Source: DASZHJ01 sp035581425 (GTDB lineage: Bacteria; Pseudomonadota; Alphaproteobacteria; ATCC43930; CGMCC-115725). From it: a stretch of DNA of 34,486 bases. Positions 8,067 to 16,239 of the stretch are shown one piece after another. The translations under genes were made by a program, and so were the position numbers. The stretch covers positions 1 to 34,486 of the forward strand of contig DATJVP010000154.1 of NCBI GenBank assembly GCA_035581425.1. Reading direction: 5' to 3'. Position 1 is the first letter of the stretch; each line of letters begins with the position of its first letter. The notes under the pieces are model-generated. The model had not been told where the DNA came from. It did not search any database and was given only the letters and a program-made list of their open reading frames with translations.

Positions 8067-8767
8067 CCACATCGGGCGCGGAGCGCCGCGAGGCCCGCGA
8101 TGAGGCCGCCAGTCTCCGCGTCGAGCGCACCGTCAACCTGACGCGGACGAAAGCGTCGCTGGAAGGCCGTGAGCACAAGCTGCGTCTGCGCATCGAGCGC
8201 GCCCGTAACGGAGATGCGATAGCCGATCGTTGCGAGCATCTTCTGCACCGCCACGAGGTCCGTAGGCGACCTTCCCTCGCCCGGCCAGAGGCCGATCCCT
8301 GCGCGCGCGAGCCGGGGCCAATCGAAGAGCTCGCCGGGATCCTGCTTTCGCTCGGGCGCCACGTCGGAATGACCGACGACGCGGGAGGCCGGGATGGGAT
8401 GCCGGACGAGGATGCCGTGCGCGAGTGTCTCGAGCGCCGCCATCTGCGGCTCGGGAAAGGCGCGATAGCCCCATTCGTGGCCGGGATTGACGAGCTCGAT
8501 CCCGACCGAGTGGGCGTTCACGTCGGTGGTGCCCTGCCAAAACGAGACTCCGGCGTGCCAAGCGCGCTCGCTTTCCGAGATGAGTCGCCAGACTGTGCCG
8601 TCCTCGTCGATGACGTAGTGCGCGCTCACCTTCGCCGCGGGATCGCAGAGGCGGTCGATTGCCTCACCGGCCGTGTGCATGCCGGTATAATGGAGGACCA
8701 GCATGTCGACGGCGGTGCCGGCGGGACGAGGGTTGTGATTGGGCGACGGGCGATCGCGGAAGTGCAT
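8063..8767 (-). CDS. N-acetylmuramoyl-L-alanine amidase (Amidase_2) with peptidoglycan-binding domain
   Basis: Zinc amidase predicted to cleave the MurNAc-L-Ala bond of muropeptides or peptidoglycan. It is 234 aa. The Amidase_2 domain (about 18-150) shows the zinc ligands H26 (LVLHYT), H133 (VGHSDVAP) and D143, with K141 next to D143. H133 and D143 have the 10-residue spacing of AmpD. A PG_binding_1-type domain follows (about 170-225: AVQKMLATIGY, AFQRRFRP, VDGALD). No signal peptide or lipobox is visible from the ATG at 8767, so it may act in the cytoplasm like AmpD or be exported by an unseen route. AmiD-like architecture is the alternative name. It starts 7 nt after the bactofilin gene and ends just before rnpB. 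Confidence 0.92.
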   Translation of the reverse strand: MHFRDRPSPNHNPRPAGTAVDMLVLHYTGMHTAGEAIDRLCDPAAKVSAHYVIDEDGTVWRLISESERAWHAGVSFWQGTTDVNAHSVGIELVNPGHEWGYRAFPEPQMAALETLAHGILVRHPIPASRVVGHSDVAPERKQDPGELFDWPRLARAGIGLWPGEGRSPTDLVAVQKMLATIGYRISVTGALDAQTQLVLTAFQRRFRPRQVDGALDAETGGLIAGLAALRARCG

Positions 8768-8774
8768 GCCCTAT

Positions 8775-9236
8775 TTAGCTCGCGCCGCCGGTCTCCGTGA
8801 AGCTGCCGAAGTTGCCGGAAATCTCGCCGCCGCGCTCGATCTCGATCTCGCGATAGCGGACCGAAGCCGAGACCTTCCCGCTCGCGCGGATCATGAGCCG
8901 GCCGCTTACGCTGAGTTCGCCCTCGAAGCGTCCGCTGATCTCCGCGGTCTCGACCGAGGCGGACCCCGTAAAGAGGCCGCCCTCTGCGATCGCGATCTCG
9001 CGGCACTCGCGGATGTTCGCCTTCACCGTGCCTTCGACGACGAGCCGGTCGCAGGCGCTGATCTCGCCGGAGAGCACGATTTCGCGTCCCACCACGAGCG
9101 TGCGGCTCGCGGCCTGCGTCCGATCGGAGCCGGGCAGCGCTTCCTCGCGCGTACGCTCGCGCGGGATCGGAGGTTGGGCGGCCGGCACCGCCGGCGCTCC
9201 CGATTGCGGTCTTGCCGTCGCGAGCAGGTTTGCCAT
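8775..9236 (-). CDS. Bactofilin family cytoskeletal protein
   Basis: Bactofilins (Pfam DUF583/polymer-forming cytoskeletal) self-assemble into filaments and position cell-wall enzymes. The protein is 153 aa. A disordered Pro/Ala-rich N-terminus (about 1-42) is followed by a right-handed beta-helix-like series of short hydrophobic-Gly turns (LVVGREIVLSGEIS, LVVEGTVKANI, EIAIAEGGLFTGS, ISGRFEGELSV, GKVSASV). A GGASF-like short tail follows. The ATG at 9236 has GGGGAG about 8 nt upstream. The downstream gene is a peptidoglycan amidase, which fits a wall-associated role. The exact shape function cannot be predicted. Confidence 0.9.
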   Translation of the reverse strand: MANLLATARPQSGAPAVPAAQPPIPRERTREEALPGSDRTQAASRTLVVGREIVLSGEISACDRLVVEGTVKANIRECREIAIAEGGLFTGSASVETAEISGRFEGELSVSGRLMIRASGKVSASVRYREIEIERGGEISGNFGSFTETGGAS

Positions 9237-9355
9237 CGCCGAGGCTCCCCGGTTTGCCGAAGGGGTAGCGAAATCGAAGCCTAACAGATCGGATCACCGA
9301 TACCACCGGGGCAAAAGTGGTGCACACTTGCTGGGTGCGCTTTTACCCGAGACGA

Positions 9356-9384
9356 TTGAAGAACGCTCGGCCGCGGCGTATAGC
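9356..9384 (+). promoter_or_regulatory. Predicted promoter of the DTW gene (possibly leaderless)
   Basis: TTGAAG (9356-9361), 17 nt, then TATAGC (9379-9384). The expected start of transcription, 6-7 nt after the -10, falls on the GTG at 9391. That would make the mRNA leaderless and explains the absence of a ribosome-binding sequence before that codon. Confidence 0.35.
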
Positions 9385-9390
9385 CTGCAG

Positions 9391-10014
9391 GTGACCGAGC
9401 TCAAACCCATTGCGAACCGCATTTCGCTCCTGATCCTGCAGCATCCGCAGGAGCAAGATCGCGCGCTTGGCACCGCGCGCCTCGCGGCCTCGCATTTCGC
9501 TAATTCGACTTTTCGGGTCGGGCTTTCGTGGCCGAGCCTTGCGGCGGCGCTGGGAAGACCCGCCGATCCCAAGCGCTGGGCGGTGCTCTATCTCGGATCC
9601 GCCAAGCCCGCGGAACTCGCGCCGGAGAGCGAGATCATCCTGCTCGACCGCAAGGGCGAGCCCGCGGTCGACCGGGAAACGGCCCTTGCGTCGATCGAGG
9701 GCGTTGTCCTGCTCGACGGCACCTGGAGTCAGGCGAAGGCGCTCTGGTGGCGCAACCCCTGGGTACTCAAGTGCCAACGCATCGTGCTCAATCCGCGCAC
9801 GCCCTCGCGCTACGGCGCGCTCCGGCGCGAGCCGCGCCGCGACAGTCTCTCGACGCTGGAAGCCGCAGCCCTGGTATTGAGCCGCCTCGAGGAAAGGCCC
9901 GAGATCGAGCAGGAGCTCGCGAAGAGCTTCGAGACTCTGCTCGCGGGATTGCGGCCTGCGCTCCAGGACCGGCGCCGTCCCCGGCGGCGACGTATGCACG
10001 GAGGATCGAGATGA
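9391..10014 (+). CDS. DTW domain protein, putative tRNA/rRNA aminocarboxypropyltransferase
   Basis: DTW-domain proteins (TapT/Tsr3-like) transfer the 3-amino-3-carboxypropyl group of SAM to uridine or pseudouridine in RNA. From the GTG at 9391 the protein is 207 aa. It starts directly in the domain with LKPIANRISLLILQHPQEQD (about 4-23), followed by LLDGTWSQAKAL with the DxTW motif at 109-112. The conserved LNPRTPSRYGALRREPRRDSLSTLEA (about 133-158) comes next, then a basic tail. The Cys-rich zinc element that precedes this region in E. coli TapT is not present in the upstream frame. Start is uncertain: a TTG at 9328 is also in frame. The stop overlaps the next start by 4 nt. Confidence 0.85.
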   Translation: MTELKPIANRISLLILQHPQEQDRALGTARLAASHFANSTFRVGLSWPSLAAALGRPADPKRWAVLYLGSAKPAELAPESEIILLDRKGEPAVDRETALASIEGVVLLDGTWSQAKALWWRNPWVLKCQRIVLNPRTPSRYGALRREPRRDSLSTLEAAALVLSRLEERPEIEQELAKSFETLLAGLRPALQDRRRPRRRRMHGGSR

Positions 10015-10733
10015 GCAGCAAGCCTATCCCCGGCGTGAAGGCCCTGGTCTTCGACGTCTTCGGAACGGTCGTGGACTGGCGGAGCAGCGTCATCTGCGAG
10101 CTCGAAAGTTTCGGGCGCAGCAAGGGTGTCGCGGCGGATTGGGTCGCTATCGCCGACGGCTGGCGCGCAGGCTACATGCCCAGCATGGATCGTGTGCGCA
10201 AGGGCGAGACGCCCTGGAAGACGATAGACGAGCTTCACCGCGTCACCTTGGAGGCGCTCCTCGAGCAGCACGGCGTCAAAGGCCTCTCCGAGGCCGAGAA
10301 GGATCACTTGAACCGCGCCTGGCACCGACTCTCGCCCTGGCCCGATTCTGTCGCGGGGCTCGCGCGGCTCAAGCGGCGCTACGTTATCGGCACGCTTTCC
10401 AACGGGAACGTGGCGCTGCTCCTCAACATGGCGAAGAATGCGGCCCTTCCCTGGGACATGATTTTCTCGGCGGAGCTTGTGCGGCACTATAAGCCGGATC
10501 CCGAGACCTATCGCAGCGTGCCGGAGTTGCTGCGCATCGCGCCCGGCGAGGTCATGCTCGTCGCCGCGCACAACAACGATCTCGTCGCCGCCGCGCGCGA
10601 GGGATTACGAACGGGCTTCGTCGCTCGACCGACCGAATACGGCCCGCACCAGCAGCGCGACTTCAAGGCCGAGCATCCCTTCGATGTCGTCGCCGAGGAT
10701 TTCCTCGAGCTCGCGGAGCGGATGGGTGCCTGA
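10011..10733 (+). CDS. Haloacid dehalogenase, type II
   Basis: HAD-superfamily hydrolase of the L-2-haloacid dehalogenase group; the natural substrate is not certain. It is 240 aa. Motif I is FDVFGTVVDW with nucleophile D15. An alpha-helical cap follows, then motif II TLSNGN, the lysine in RHYKPDPETY and the loop VAAHNNDLVAA, ending FVARPTEYGPHQQ as typical for type II members. The ATG at 10011 has GGAGG 7 nt upstream and overlaps the DTW stop (ATGA), so the two are co-translated. No obvious dehalogenation pathway surrounds it, so it may act on other 2-substituted acids or be a general phosphatase-like enzyme. Confidence 0.88.
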   Translation: MSSKPIPGVKALVFDVFGTVVDWRSSVICELESFGRSKGVAADWVAIADGWRAGYMPSMDRVRKGETPWKTIDELHRVTLEALLEQHGVKGLSEAEKDHLNRAWHRLSPWPDSVAGLARLKRRYVIGTLSNGNVALLLNMAKNAALPWDMIFSAELVRHYKPDPETYRSVPELLRIAPGEVMLVAAHNNDLVAAAREGLRTGFVARPTEYGPHQQRDFKAEHPFDVVAEDFLELAERMGA

Positions 10734-10739
10734 CCGGAC

Positions 10740-11609
10740 TCAGGTCTCGAAGAGCGCCAGCGCATAGTCGCCGACGCGCTCGAAGCCGAGGCTTCGATAA
10801 GCGCGCAAGGCCGGCGCATTGGCGATCCCCGTGAAGAGAATGGCTGACGCGACGCCTTCCTCCCGCGCCACCAAAAGCGCGCCCGCGGTCACCGCGCGCC
10901 CGTAGCCTCGCGCCCGCAGCGGTCTTGGCGTGAAGACCCCGCCGATCTGCACGGTGTCGGGCAGCCGCGCATTGAAGGCGCACATGGCAACCGGGGCCGA
11001 GGTGCTTTCCAGCAGAAAGATCGAGCCGGCTTTCGAGAGGCGCTCCACCTCGGCGCGCGCCTCGCGCGCGATCGCCTCCGTTGCTCTCCGACCGAAAGCC
11101 TCCTCCTCATAGGCGACGCGCCACTCCGCGAGCCGTTCATAATCGCCCTCCCCGCCGCGCCGGCACCGCACCCGGCCGGAAATGAGCGCCGGTGGCGCCT
11201 CGAGCCGGCCGAGATCGAGGCGTAACAACTCCTCGCGCGAGCTCTTGAGGGGAATTCGTCCCGCGAGGAGCGGCGATCCCACGACCGACTCGACTTGAGC
11301 CGCGGGTCCGACGACCCAGCGAACTCGCCTGCCGCTTGCGTCCACGGCCGAAGCGGCAACGCGCTCGGCCGCGACCGGCGCCTGCAAAACCAGACTCCCG
11401 TTCCAGCAATGCGCGGCAACGGCAGCAAGCTGGCCGTCGCGAAAGAGCCCGGCATAGCGGGCTTGGTAGGGCTGGCCGCGATCCTCGATCCCACCCGCGC
11501 GCAGGTTCGAGCGCAGGAACATCGAGGAGGCCGCGTGCGCGCAGAGGAACGCATCGAGCGCTGCCTCGTCGCCGGGAATCAAAGGTCGGATCGCGGTGTC
11601 GCCTTGCAT
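10740..11609 (-). CDS. GNAT family N-acetyltransferase, two-part
   Basis: Predicted acetyl-CoA-dependent acyltransferase, substrate unknown. From the ATG at 11609 it is 289 aa. The N-terminal half (about 1-130) looks like a degenerate GNAT-type lobe. The C-terminal GNAT core has VQIGGVFTPRPLRARGYGRA, where RARGYGRA is the acetyl-CoA pyrophosphate loop, followed by FTGIANAPALRAYRSLGFERV (about 262-282). The frame is open to a TTG at 11630; the ATG is preferred although neither has a strong ribosome-binding site. It converges on the dehalogenase gene (6-nt gap) and diverges from the acyl-CoA dehydrogenase. Confidence 0.85.
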   Translation of the reverse strand: MQGDTAIRPLIPGDEAALDAFLCAHAASSMFLRSNLRAGGIEDRGQPYQARYAGLFRDGQLAAVAAHCWNGSLVLQAPVAAERVAASAVDASGRRVRWVVGPAAQVESVVGSPLLAGRIPLKSSREELLRLDLGRLEAPPALISGRVRCRRGGEGDYERLAEWRVAYEEEAFGRRATEAIAREARAEVERLSKAGSIFLLESTSAPVAMCAFNARLPDTVQIGGVFTPRPLRARGYGRAVTAGALLVAREEGVASAILFTGIANAPALRAYRSLGFERVGDYALALFET

Positions 11610-11675
11610 GGGATGCCCATAGTGCCGCAATCGGCGACTGCCATGCTAGGCTCGATGGCCCCGGAGGAGGCGCGC

Positions 11676-12827
11676 ATGCTGCCGAAATTCGATGCCGCCG
11701 AGACCGCGCTCATCGAGAGAGTCGCGGCGTTCCGCGATCGCGAGGTCGCGCCCCACGCCGCGCGCTGGGAGCGCGAGCGCCGCATGCCCGCGGAAGCTCT
11801 TCGCGCGGCGGCGGCGCTCGGGCTCGCGGGGATCGAGGTGCCGAAGGAGTTCGGCGGGCTGGGTGCGCGCTTCACCGTCAAGGTACGGATCGCCGAGGTG
11901 CTCTCGGAGGCGGACATGGGCTTCGCCTTCAGCCTCATCAACACGCAGAACACTGCCGCCCGGCTCGCCCGCAGCGGCACGCCCTCGATGCGCGAGCGCT
12001 ATCTCGCAGCGCTGCTGCGGGGCGAGCGCTTCGGCTGCACCGCCTTGACGGAGCCTCACGCCGGCAGCGACTTCGCGGCGATCGCGACCTCCGCGCGCAA
12101 GGTCGAGGGCGGCTGGATGCTGAACGGCGAGAAGGCCTGGATCACCAACGCGGCGCTCGCGGACCTCTCCCTGGTTTTCGCGCAGACCGATCCCGCGCTG
12201 CGCGGGCGCGGCATCGCGGGATTCCTCGTGGATGCAGCGCGACCAGGCTTTGAGCGCAAACCGGCCTTCCAGTTGATGGGGGGACATGCCATCGGCACCG
12301 GCGGCTTTGCGCTTCGAGACTATGTCGTGCCCGAAGCCGATATGCTCTATCCGCCGGGCGAGGGATTCAAGACCGCGCTCGCGAGCATCAACGGCGCGCG
12401 CACCTATGTCGCGGCCATGTGCTGCGGCATGCTCCGCGGCGCGCTCGGAATTGCACTCCGCTACGGCGCGGAGCGCCGCGCCTTCGGCAAGCCGCTCCTG
12501 GAGCATCAGGGTCTGCGCTGGAAGCTCGCGGAGGTCGCGACCGATCTAGAGGCGATGCGTCACCTCGCTTATGCCGCAGCCGAGACGATCGAGAGCGGCG
12601 GCGACGCCGTCCTCGCGGCGGCGCAGGCCAAGGCCTTCGCCTCCCGCTTGATCCTCGGTCGGCTTGGCGACTGCATGCAAGCGATGGGAGCCGAAGGGCT
12701 GCGCGAGGCGCATCCGATCGGCCGCCATATCGCGCTCGCGCGGATCGCCAACTACGTCGACGGCAGCACGGAGATGCAGCACGAACGGATCGGGGCGCAG
12801 CTCGCGGAGCGTTACGGCGGTGCCTGA
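11676..12827 (+). CDS. Acyl-CoA dehydrogenase family protein
   Basis: FAD flavoenzyme predicted to oxidise an acyl-CoA thioester at C2-C3. It is 383 aa, the normal size. The N-terminal helical domain includes LGLAGIEVPKEFGGLG. Flavin contacts are CTALTEPHAGSD (121-132) and GEKAWITNA (151-159), and the C-terminal helical domain includes YGAERRAFGKPL (263-274). The usual YEGTSEIQ segment reads YVDGSTEMQ (360-368), putting Asp362 where the catalytic Glu of most short/medium-chain enzymes lies. In-frame ATGs at 11643 and 11655 exist, but the ATG at 11676 has GGAGGAGG at the right distance. No ETF or CoA-ligase gene is adjacent, so the substrate is unknown. Confidence 0.92.
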   Translation: MLPKFDAAETALIERVAAFRDREVAPHAARWERERRMPAEALRAAAALGLAGIEVPKEFGGLGARFTVKVRIAEVLSEADMGFAFSLINTQNTAARLARSGTPSMRERYLAALLRGERFGCTALTEPHAGSDFAAIATSARKVEGGWMLNGEKAWITNAALADLSLVFAQTDPALRGRGIAGFLVDAARPGFERKPAFQLMGGHAIGTGGFALRDYVVPEADMLYPPGEGFKTALASINGARTYVAAMCCGMLRGALGIALRYGAERRAFGKPLLEHQGLRWKLAEVATDLEAMRHLAYAAAETIESGGDAVLAAAQAKAFASRLILGRLGDCMQAMGAEGLREAHPIGRHIALARIANYVDGSTEMQHERIGAQLAERYGGA

Positions 12828-13252
12828 GGCCGCGTGCCGAAGAGGCGGCGGTCCGGCCGCTCGCCGAGATAGGCCGAGAGCGCGGTGAGCGCGGCGGTAT
12901 AGATGAGCGCCAGGACGAAGCCCGCGGTGAAGGGAAGCGGCGGATCCTTCCCCGTGAAGACTGAGAGATAGAGAAAGAGCGTCGGGATCGGGATCACGAT
13001 CCGCCCGAGCACCGACCAGCCCACCGGCAGCGAGGCGACGGAGACGGAGACGCCCAGCACCAGCGCCTCCGCCCATTGCGGCAGCAAATCATTCTTGTCT
13101 TCGGCGATGACGCGCTGGTCGAGCGCACCATAGGTATAGGCGGCAACGATGGAGCCCAGAAGGACGGCGACGAGCACGCGCTTCAGGCGCCGGCGGCGCG
13201 CTTGCGCCAACACATCCGGAGCGTAGTGGGGGGAGAACGCGCGGTCGCGCAT
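12812..13252 (-). CDS. Small membrane protein of unknown function, downstream of ClC
   Basis: No family recognised. It is 146 aa from the ATG at 13252, which has GAGGAAA about 11 nt upstream. A basic N-terminus (QARRRRLKR) precedes a hydrophobic segment VLVAVLLGSIVAAYTYGAL. A polar loop with DKNDLLPQWAEA follows. Two or three further hydrophobic stretches come next (ALVLGVSVSVASLPVGWSVL, IVIPIPTLFLYLSVF, AGFVLALIYTAALTALSAYL), then a short basic tail. It begins 13 nt after the ClC stop and is probably co-transcribed. Its 3' end overlaps the convergent acyl-CoA dehydrogenase by 16 nt. Confidence 0.7.
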   Translation of the reverse strand: MRDRAFSPHYAPDVLAQARRRRLKRVLVAVLLGSIVAAYTYGALDQRVIAEDKNDLLPQWAEALVLGVSVSVASLPVGWSVLGRIVIPIPTLFLYLSVFTGKDPPLPFTAGFVLALIYTAALTALSAYLGERPDRRLFGTRPQAPP

Positions 13253-13265
13253 GCCGTGATTTTCC

Positions 13266-15140
13266 TCAGCTTGGCCCGAAGAGCGTGCGCTCGCCGTGCT
13301 CTTCTGCCTGGGTGCGCTCGAGCTCCTGGTTGTAGCGCCGGAGCACGTAGGCCTCGGTGACAAACCCCAGCAGCCGGCGCTCGGTCGGATCGGAGAGCAC
13401 CGCCAGCGTCTCGCTCTCGGCGCTGGAGAACCGGCCAAGCGCCGCACGGATGTTCTGCTGCGGCAGGAGGAAGTTGTCCTCGGCGAAGCGGAGACCGTCG
13501 ATCGTGCGCTCGTCGAGCTTGTCCCCGAGGTCGGGGTTGTGCGCGTCGGCCGCCAGGACGATGCCGCGATAATGCCCCTCGGCATCGACCACGAAGGCGC
13601 GCTTGTGCCCGCCCAGCGGGAACTTCGCGCGAAAGTCCGCGATCGTCATCCCGAGCGGCACCACATGCGTGTCGCGCCGCATCAGGCTCGCGGCGGTGAG
13701 GTCGCGTACCCAGCCGACATCGTGCCCGCCGCGGATCGCGACCCCGCGCACGTGGAAGCGCCAGGTCGCGAAGGAGTAACCGAAAGTTAGGCGCACCGTG
13801 ACCGAGGCGATGATCACGCCGACCATCACGCCGAGGGCCGCCGGAAGGCTTCCGGTGAGCTCGAGCACCAGGAAGATCATGGTGACGGGCGCCCCCACCA
13901 CCGCCGCCGCCACCGAGGCGGTGCCGACGAGCATATAGGCGGAGGGGTCTAGTTTCGTTTCCGGATATCCGAGCGCCGAGATCGCGATCTGCAGCAGGAC
14001 GACCGCCACGCCGCCGTAGACGCTGCCAAGGAGGAGCGAGGAGCTGAAGAGGCCGCCGCGGAAGCCCGAGCCGACGGATATCGCGGAGGCGAGCCCCTTG
14101 GCGGCGACGAGTCCGAGCAGCACTCCCGCGGGAATCGCGCGGTCGAGCGTGAGCTGAATCGCGCCGTGACCGCTGCCGAGCACCTGCGGGAAAACGACGG
14201 CGATGAGTCCAACGATGAGCCCGCCCACAACAGGGCGCGCCCAGGCCTTGACCTTGAGGCGGCGGAAGATGCGCTCGACCCAGGTGACGCCGGTCATCGT
14301 CGCGACCGCGATCCCCGCCGCGGCGAGTCCGAGCACCGCGAAGAGCACGTAGTCGAGGCCTGCGACTTGGACGGTGCGGTCGAGGGTGAAGATCGATTCC
14401 GCCTGGAAGACCTCGCGCACGACGAGCGTCGCCGAGAGTGCCGCGATCGCGATCGGCGCAAGCACCGCGGTGGTGTAGCTGCCGATGACGAGCTCGAAGG
14501 CGTAGAAGGCGCCCGCGAGCGGCGCATCGAAGGCGGCAGCGATCGCCGCGGCCGCGCCGCAGCCCACGAGCGTCCTGAGGTCGCCGCGGCGCATGCGCAG
14601 CTCCTGCCCCGCGCGCGAGGCGAGGCCAGAGCCGAGCTGCGTGAATCCCGCCTCCATTCCGACCGAGGCGCCGAAGCCCGAGGAGATCACCGTGAGGAAG
14701 GTGAGGGAAGCGCTGTCGACCAGCGACATCTTGCCGCCGAAGAGCGCATTCGCCTCGATCGCGTCCACTACCTCCCGCTCCCGGGACCGGCGCAGCAGGT
14801 CCGAGACGATGCCCGAGAGGATCCCGCCTAGGACGGGAACGAGGAGCAGGCGCCACCAATCGATGCCGCGGCCCTCGCTCAGATGCCGATCGATCCCGAT
14901 GTCGAAGAAGACCGTGTGCACCAGGCGAACCACCCACTGCACCCCGATCACCGCCGCGCCGATCGCGATGCCGAGGACGGCGCTAACGGCGAGGACGCCT
15001 AGCTCGCTGTCGCGCAGGCCCCATTGGCCGGTACGGCGCACCAGATCCTGCAGGCGACGGCCGAGCCAGTGCCCCGCCTCTTGCGGCATCGGTGACGCGG
15101 TCGTCCTTTGGAGAAGCGGCGGTGGCTCGGCCGAACTCAT
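13266..15140 (-). CDS. ClC-family chloride channel/transporter with C-terminal CBS domains
   Basis: Voltage-gated-chloride-channel superfamily protein of the inner membrane, 624 aa. The membrane part (about 45-445) carries SSGFGASVGMEAGFTQLGS, in which E163 corresponds to the gating glutamate. It also has FDAPLAGAFYAFEL (204-217) and GSGFRGGLFSSSL. Two CBS-like modules follow (about 470-600), including LTAASLMRRDTHVVPLG and LGFVTEAYVLRRYNQ. In the FDAPLAG segment the position of the E. coli proton glutamate (E203) is L217, which favours a channel or uncoupled mechanism. Start ATG at 15140. The unknown membrane gene follows 13 nt later. Confidence 0.93.
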   Translation of the reverse strand: MSSAEPPPLLQRTTASPMPQEAGHWLGRRLQDLVRRTGQWGLRDSELGVLAVSAVLGIAIGAAVIGVQWVVRLVHTVFFDIGIDRHLSEGRGIDWWRLLLVPVLGGILSGIVSDLLRRSREREVVDAIEANALFGGKMSLVDSASLTFLTVISSGFGASVGMEAGFTQLGSGLASRAGQELRMRRGDLRTLVGCGAAAAIAAAFDAPLAGAFYAFELVIGSYTTAVLAPIAIAALSATLVVREVFQAESIFTLDRTVQVAGLDYVLFAVLGLAAAGIAVATMTGVTWVERIFRRLKVKAWARPVVGGLIVGLIAVVFPQVLGSGHGAIQLTLDRAIPAGVLLGLVAAKGLASAISVGSGFRGGLFSSSLLLGSVYGGVAVVLLQIAISALGYPETKLDPSAYMLVGTASVAAAVVGAPVTMIFLVLELTGSLPAALGVMVGVIIASVTVRLTFGYSFATWRFHVRGVAIRGGHDVGWVRDLTAASLMRRDTHVVPLGMTIADFRAKFPLGGHKRAFVVDAEGHYRGIVLAADAHNPDLGDKLDERTIDGLRFAEDNFLLPQQNIRAALGRFSSAESETLAVLSDPTERRLLGFVTEAYVLRRYNQELERTQAEEHGERTLFGPS

Positions 15141-15224
15141 CTGTGACCCATATTCCCAGCGCGCCTGTCTCTTAATGGGTCGGCGCCTCGCCGGGGATTA
15201 CAATTTCGTTAGCCGGACACGATG

Positions 15225-16163
15225 CTAGCGTCCCCGCGACGACGTCGCCAGGAGCACGCCCAGGAGGATCGTGCCGATGCCGACGAAGTGGTAGCGGTAG
15301 ACGCTCTCGCCGTTGATGGCCATCCCGAGCAGCGTGCCGAAAACCGGCAGTAGGTGGATCATGAACCCCGAGCGATTCGGCCCCACAGCGGCAACGCCGT
15401 AATTCCAGCAGAAATAAGCGAGGAGCGAGGCGAAGAGCGCGACGTAGAACACCGCCCCAGCCGAGGCGAGCGACGCCGTCGGCGCGCGGAACCAGAGCGT
15501 CTCCGCGGCGTAGGCCGGGGCCAGCAGCAGTAGCCCCGCGGTTCCGATCGAGAAGAGGAGACCGAGGCCGTCGAGCTCGCGCGGCCGGCGCTTCAGCAGC
15601 ACGGAGTAGACGCCCCAGACCGGCATCGCCGCGAGGATCACGAGATCGCCGGTTTGGAATCGGAAATCGGCGAGCGCGCCGAAATCCCCCCGCTCCATGA
15701 TGACGACGATGCCGCAAAGGGAGATCAGCATTCCCAAGATCTGGCGCGGGCTCGCGCGATCGCGCTCCAAGATCCACGCGCAGAGGATGATGAAGAGCGG
15801 TGCCGCCGAATTCATGAGGACGGCGTTCACCGTGGTGGTGCTGCGCAAGCCGAGATAGATAAGCACCTGAAAGAGCGCGACGCCGGTCGCGCCCAGGCCG
15901 AAGAGGATCGGCGCTTCCCGGCGCAGCACCGCGCCCTTGCCGGAGAGTCGCGGCAGCGCAAAGGGGGCGAGGATCAAAAGCGCTACCGCCCAGCGCCAGA
16001 AGTTGAGCGCGATGGGCGGCATCTCCTCGCGGATTGCGCGCCCCACCACCCAGTTGCCGGCCCAGCAGAGCATCGTCACGACGAGCCCCGCATAGGGCAG
16101 CAGCATCCGCCAACGCGGTAGCGGCGCTGCGGAAGCGGGGGCAGAGGCGCGGAGACCGGACAT
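15225..16163 (-). CDS. EamA/DMT family permease
   Basis: Drug/metabolite transporter superfamily member, likely an inner-membrane exporter of small metabolites; substrate not predictable. From the ATG at 16163 it is 312 aa with about ten hydrophobic segments in two EamA repeats. The first repeat has MLCWAGNWVVGRAI and LRSTTTVNAVLMNSAAPLFI; the second starts near PVWGVYSVLLKRRP and has LASLLAYFCWNYGVAAVGPN. The open frame extends to 16544, but the added N-terminus is Arg/Ser/Pro-rich shadow sequence. The ClC gene follows 84 nt downstream and the response-regulator gene ends 76 nt upstream, on the same strand. Confidence 0.9.
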   Translation of the reverse strand: MSGLRASAPASAAPLPRWRMLLPYAGLVVTMLCWAGNWVVGRAIREEMPPIALNFWRWAVALLILAPFALPRLSGKGAVLRREAPILFGLGATGVALFQVLIYLGLRSTTTVNAVLMNSAAPLFIILCAWILERDRASPRQILGMLISLCGIVVIMERGDFGALADFRFQTGDLVILAAMPVWGVYSVLLKRRPRELDGLGLLFSIGTAGLLLLAPAYAAETLWFRAPTASLASAGAVFYVALFASLLAYFCWNYGVAAVGPNRSGFMIHLLPVFGTLLGMAINGESVYRYHFVGIGTILLGVLLATSSRGR

Positions 16164-16239
16164 GGGGCGCCGAGGATGCGGGGGTCGCCCCCGGAGCGTC
16201 AACCGGGCGCGGGCGCAAGGGAGCCCTGCAGCCAGCCGC

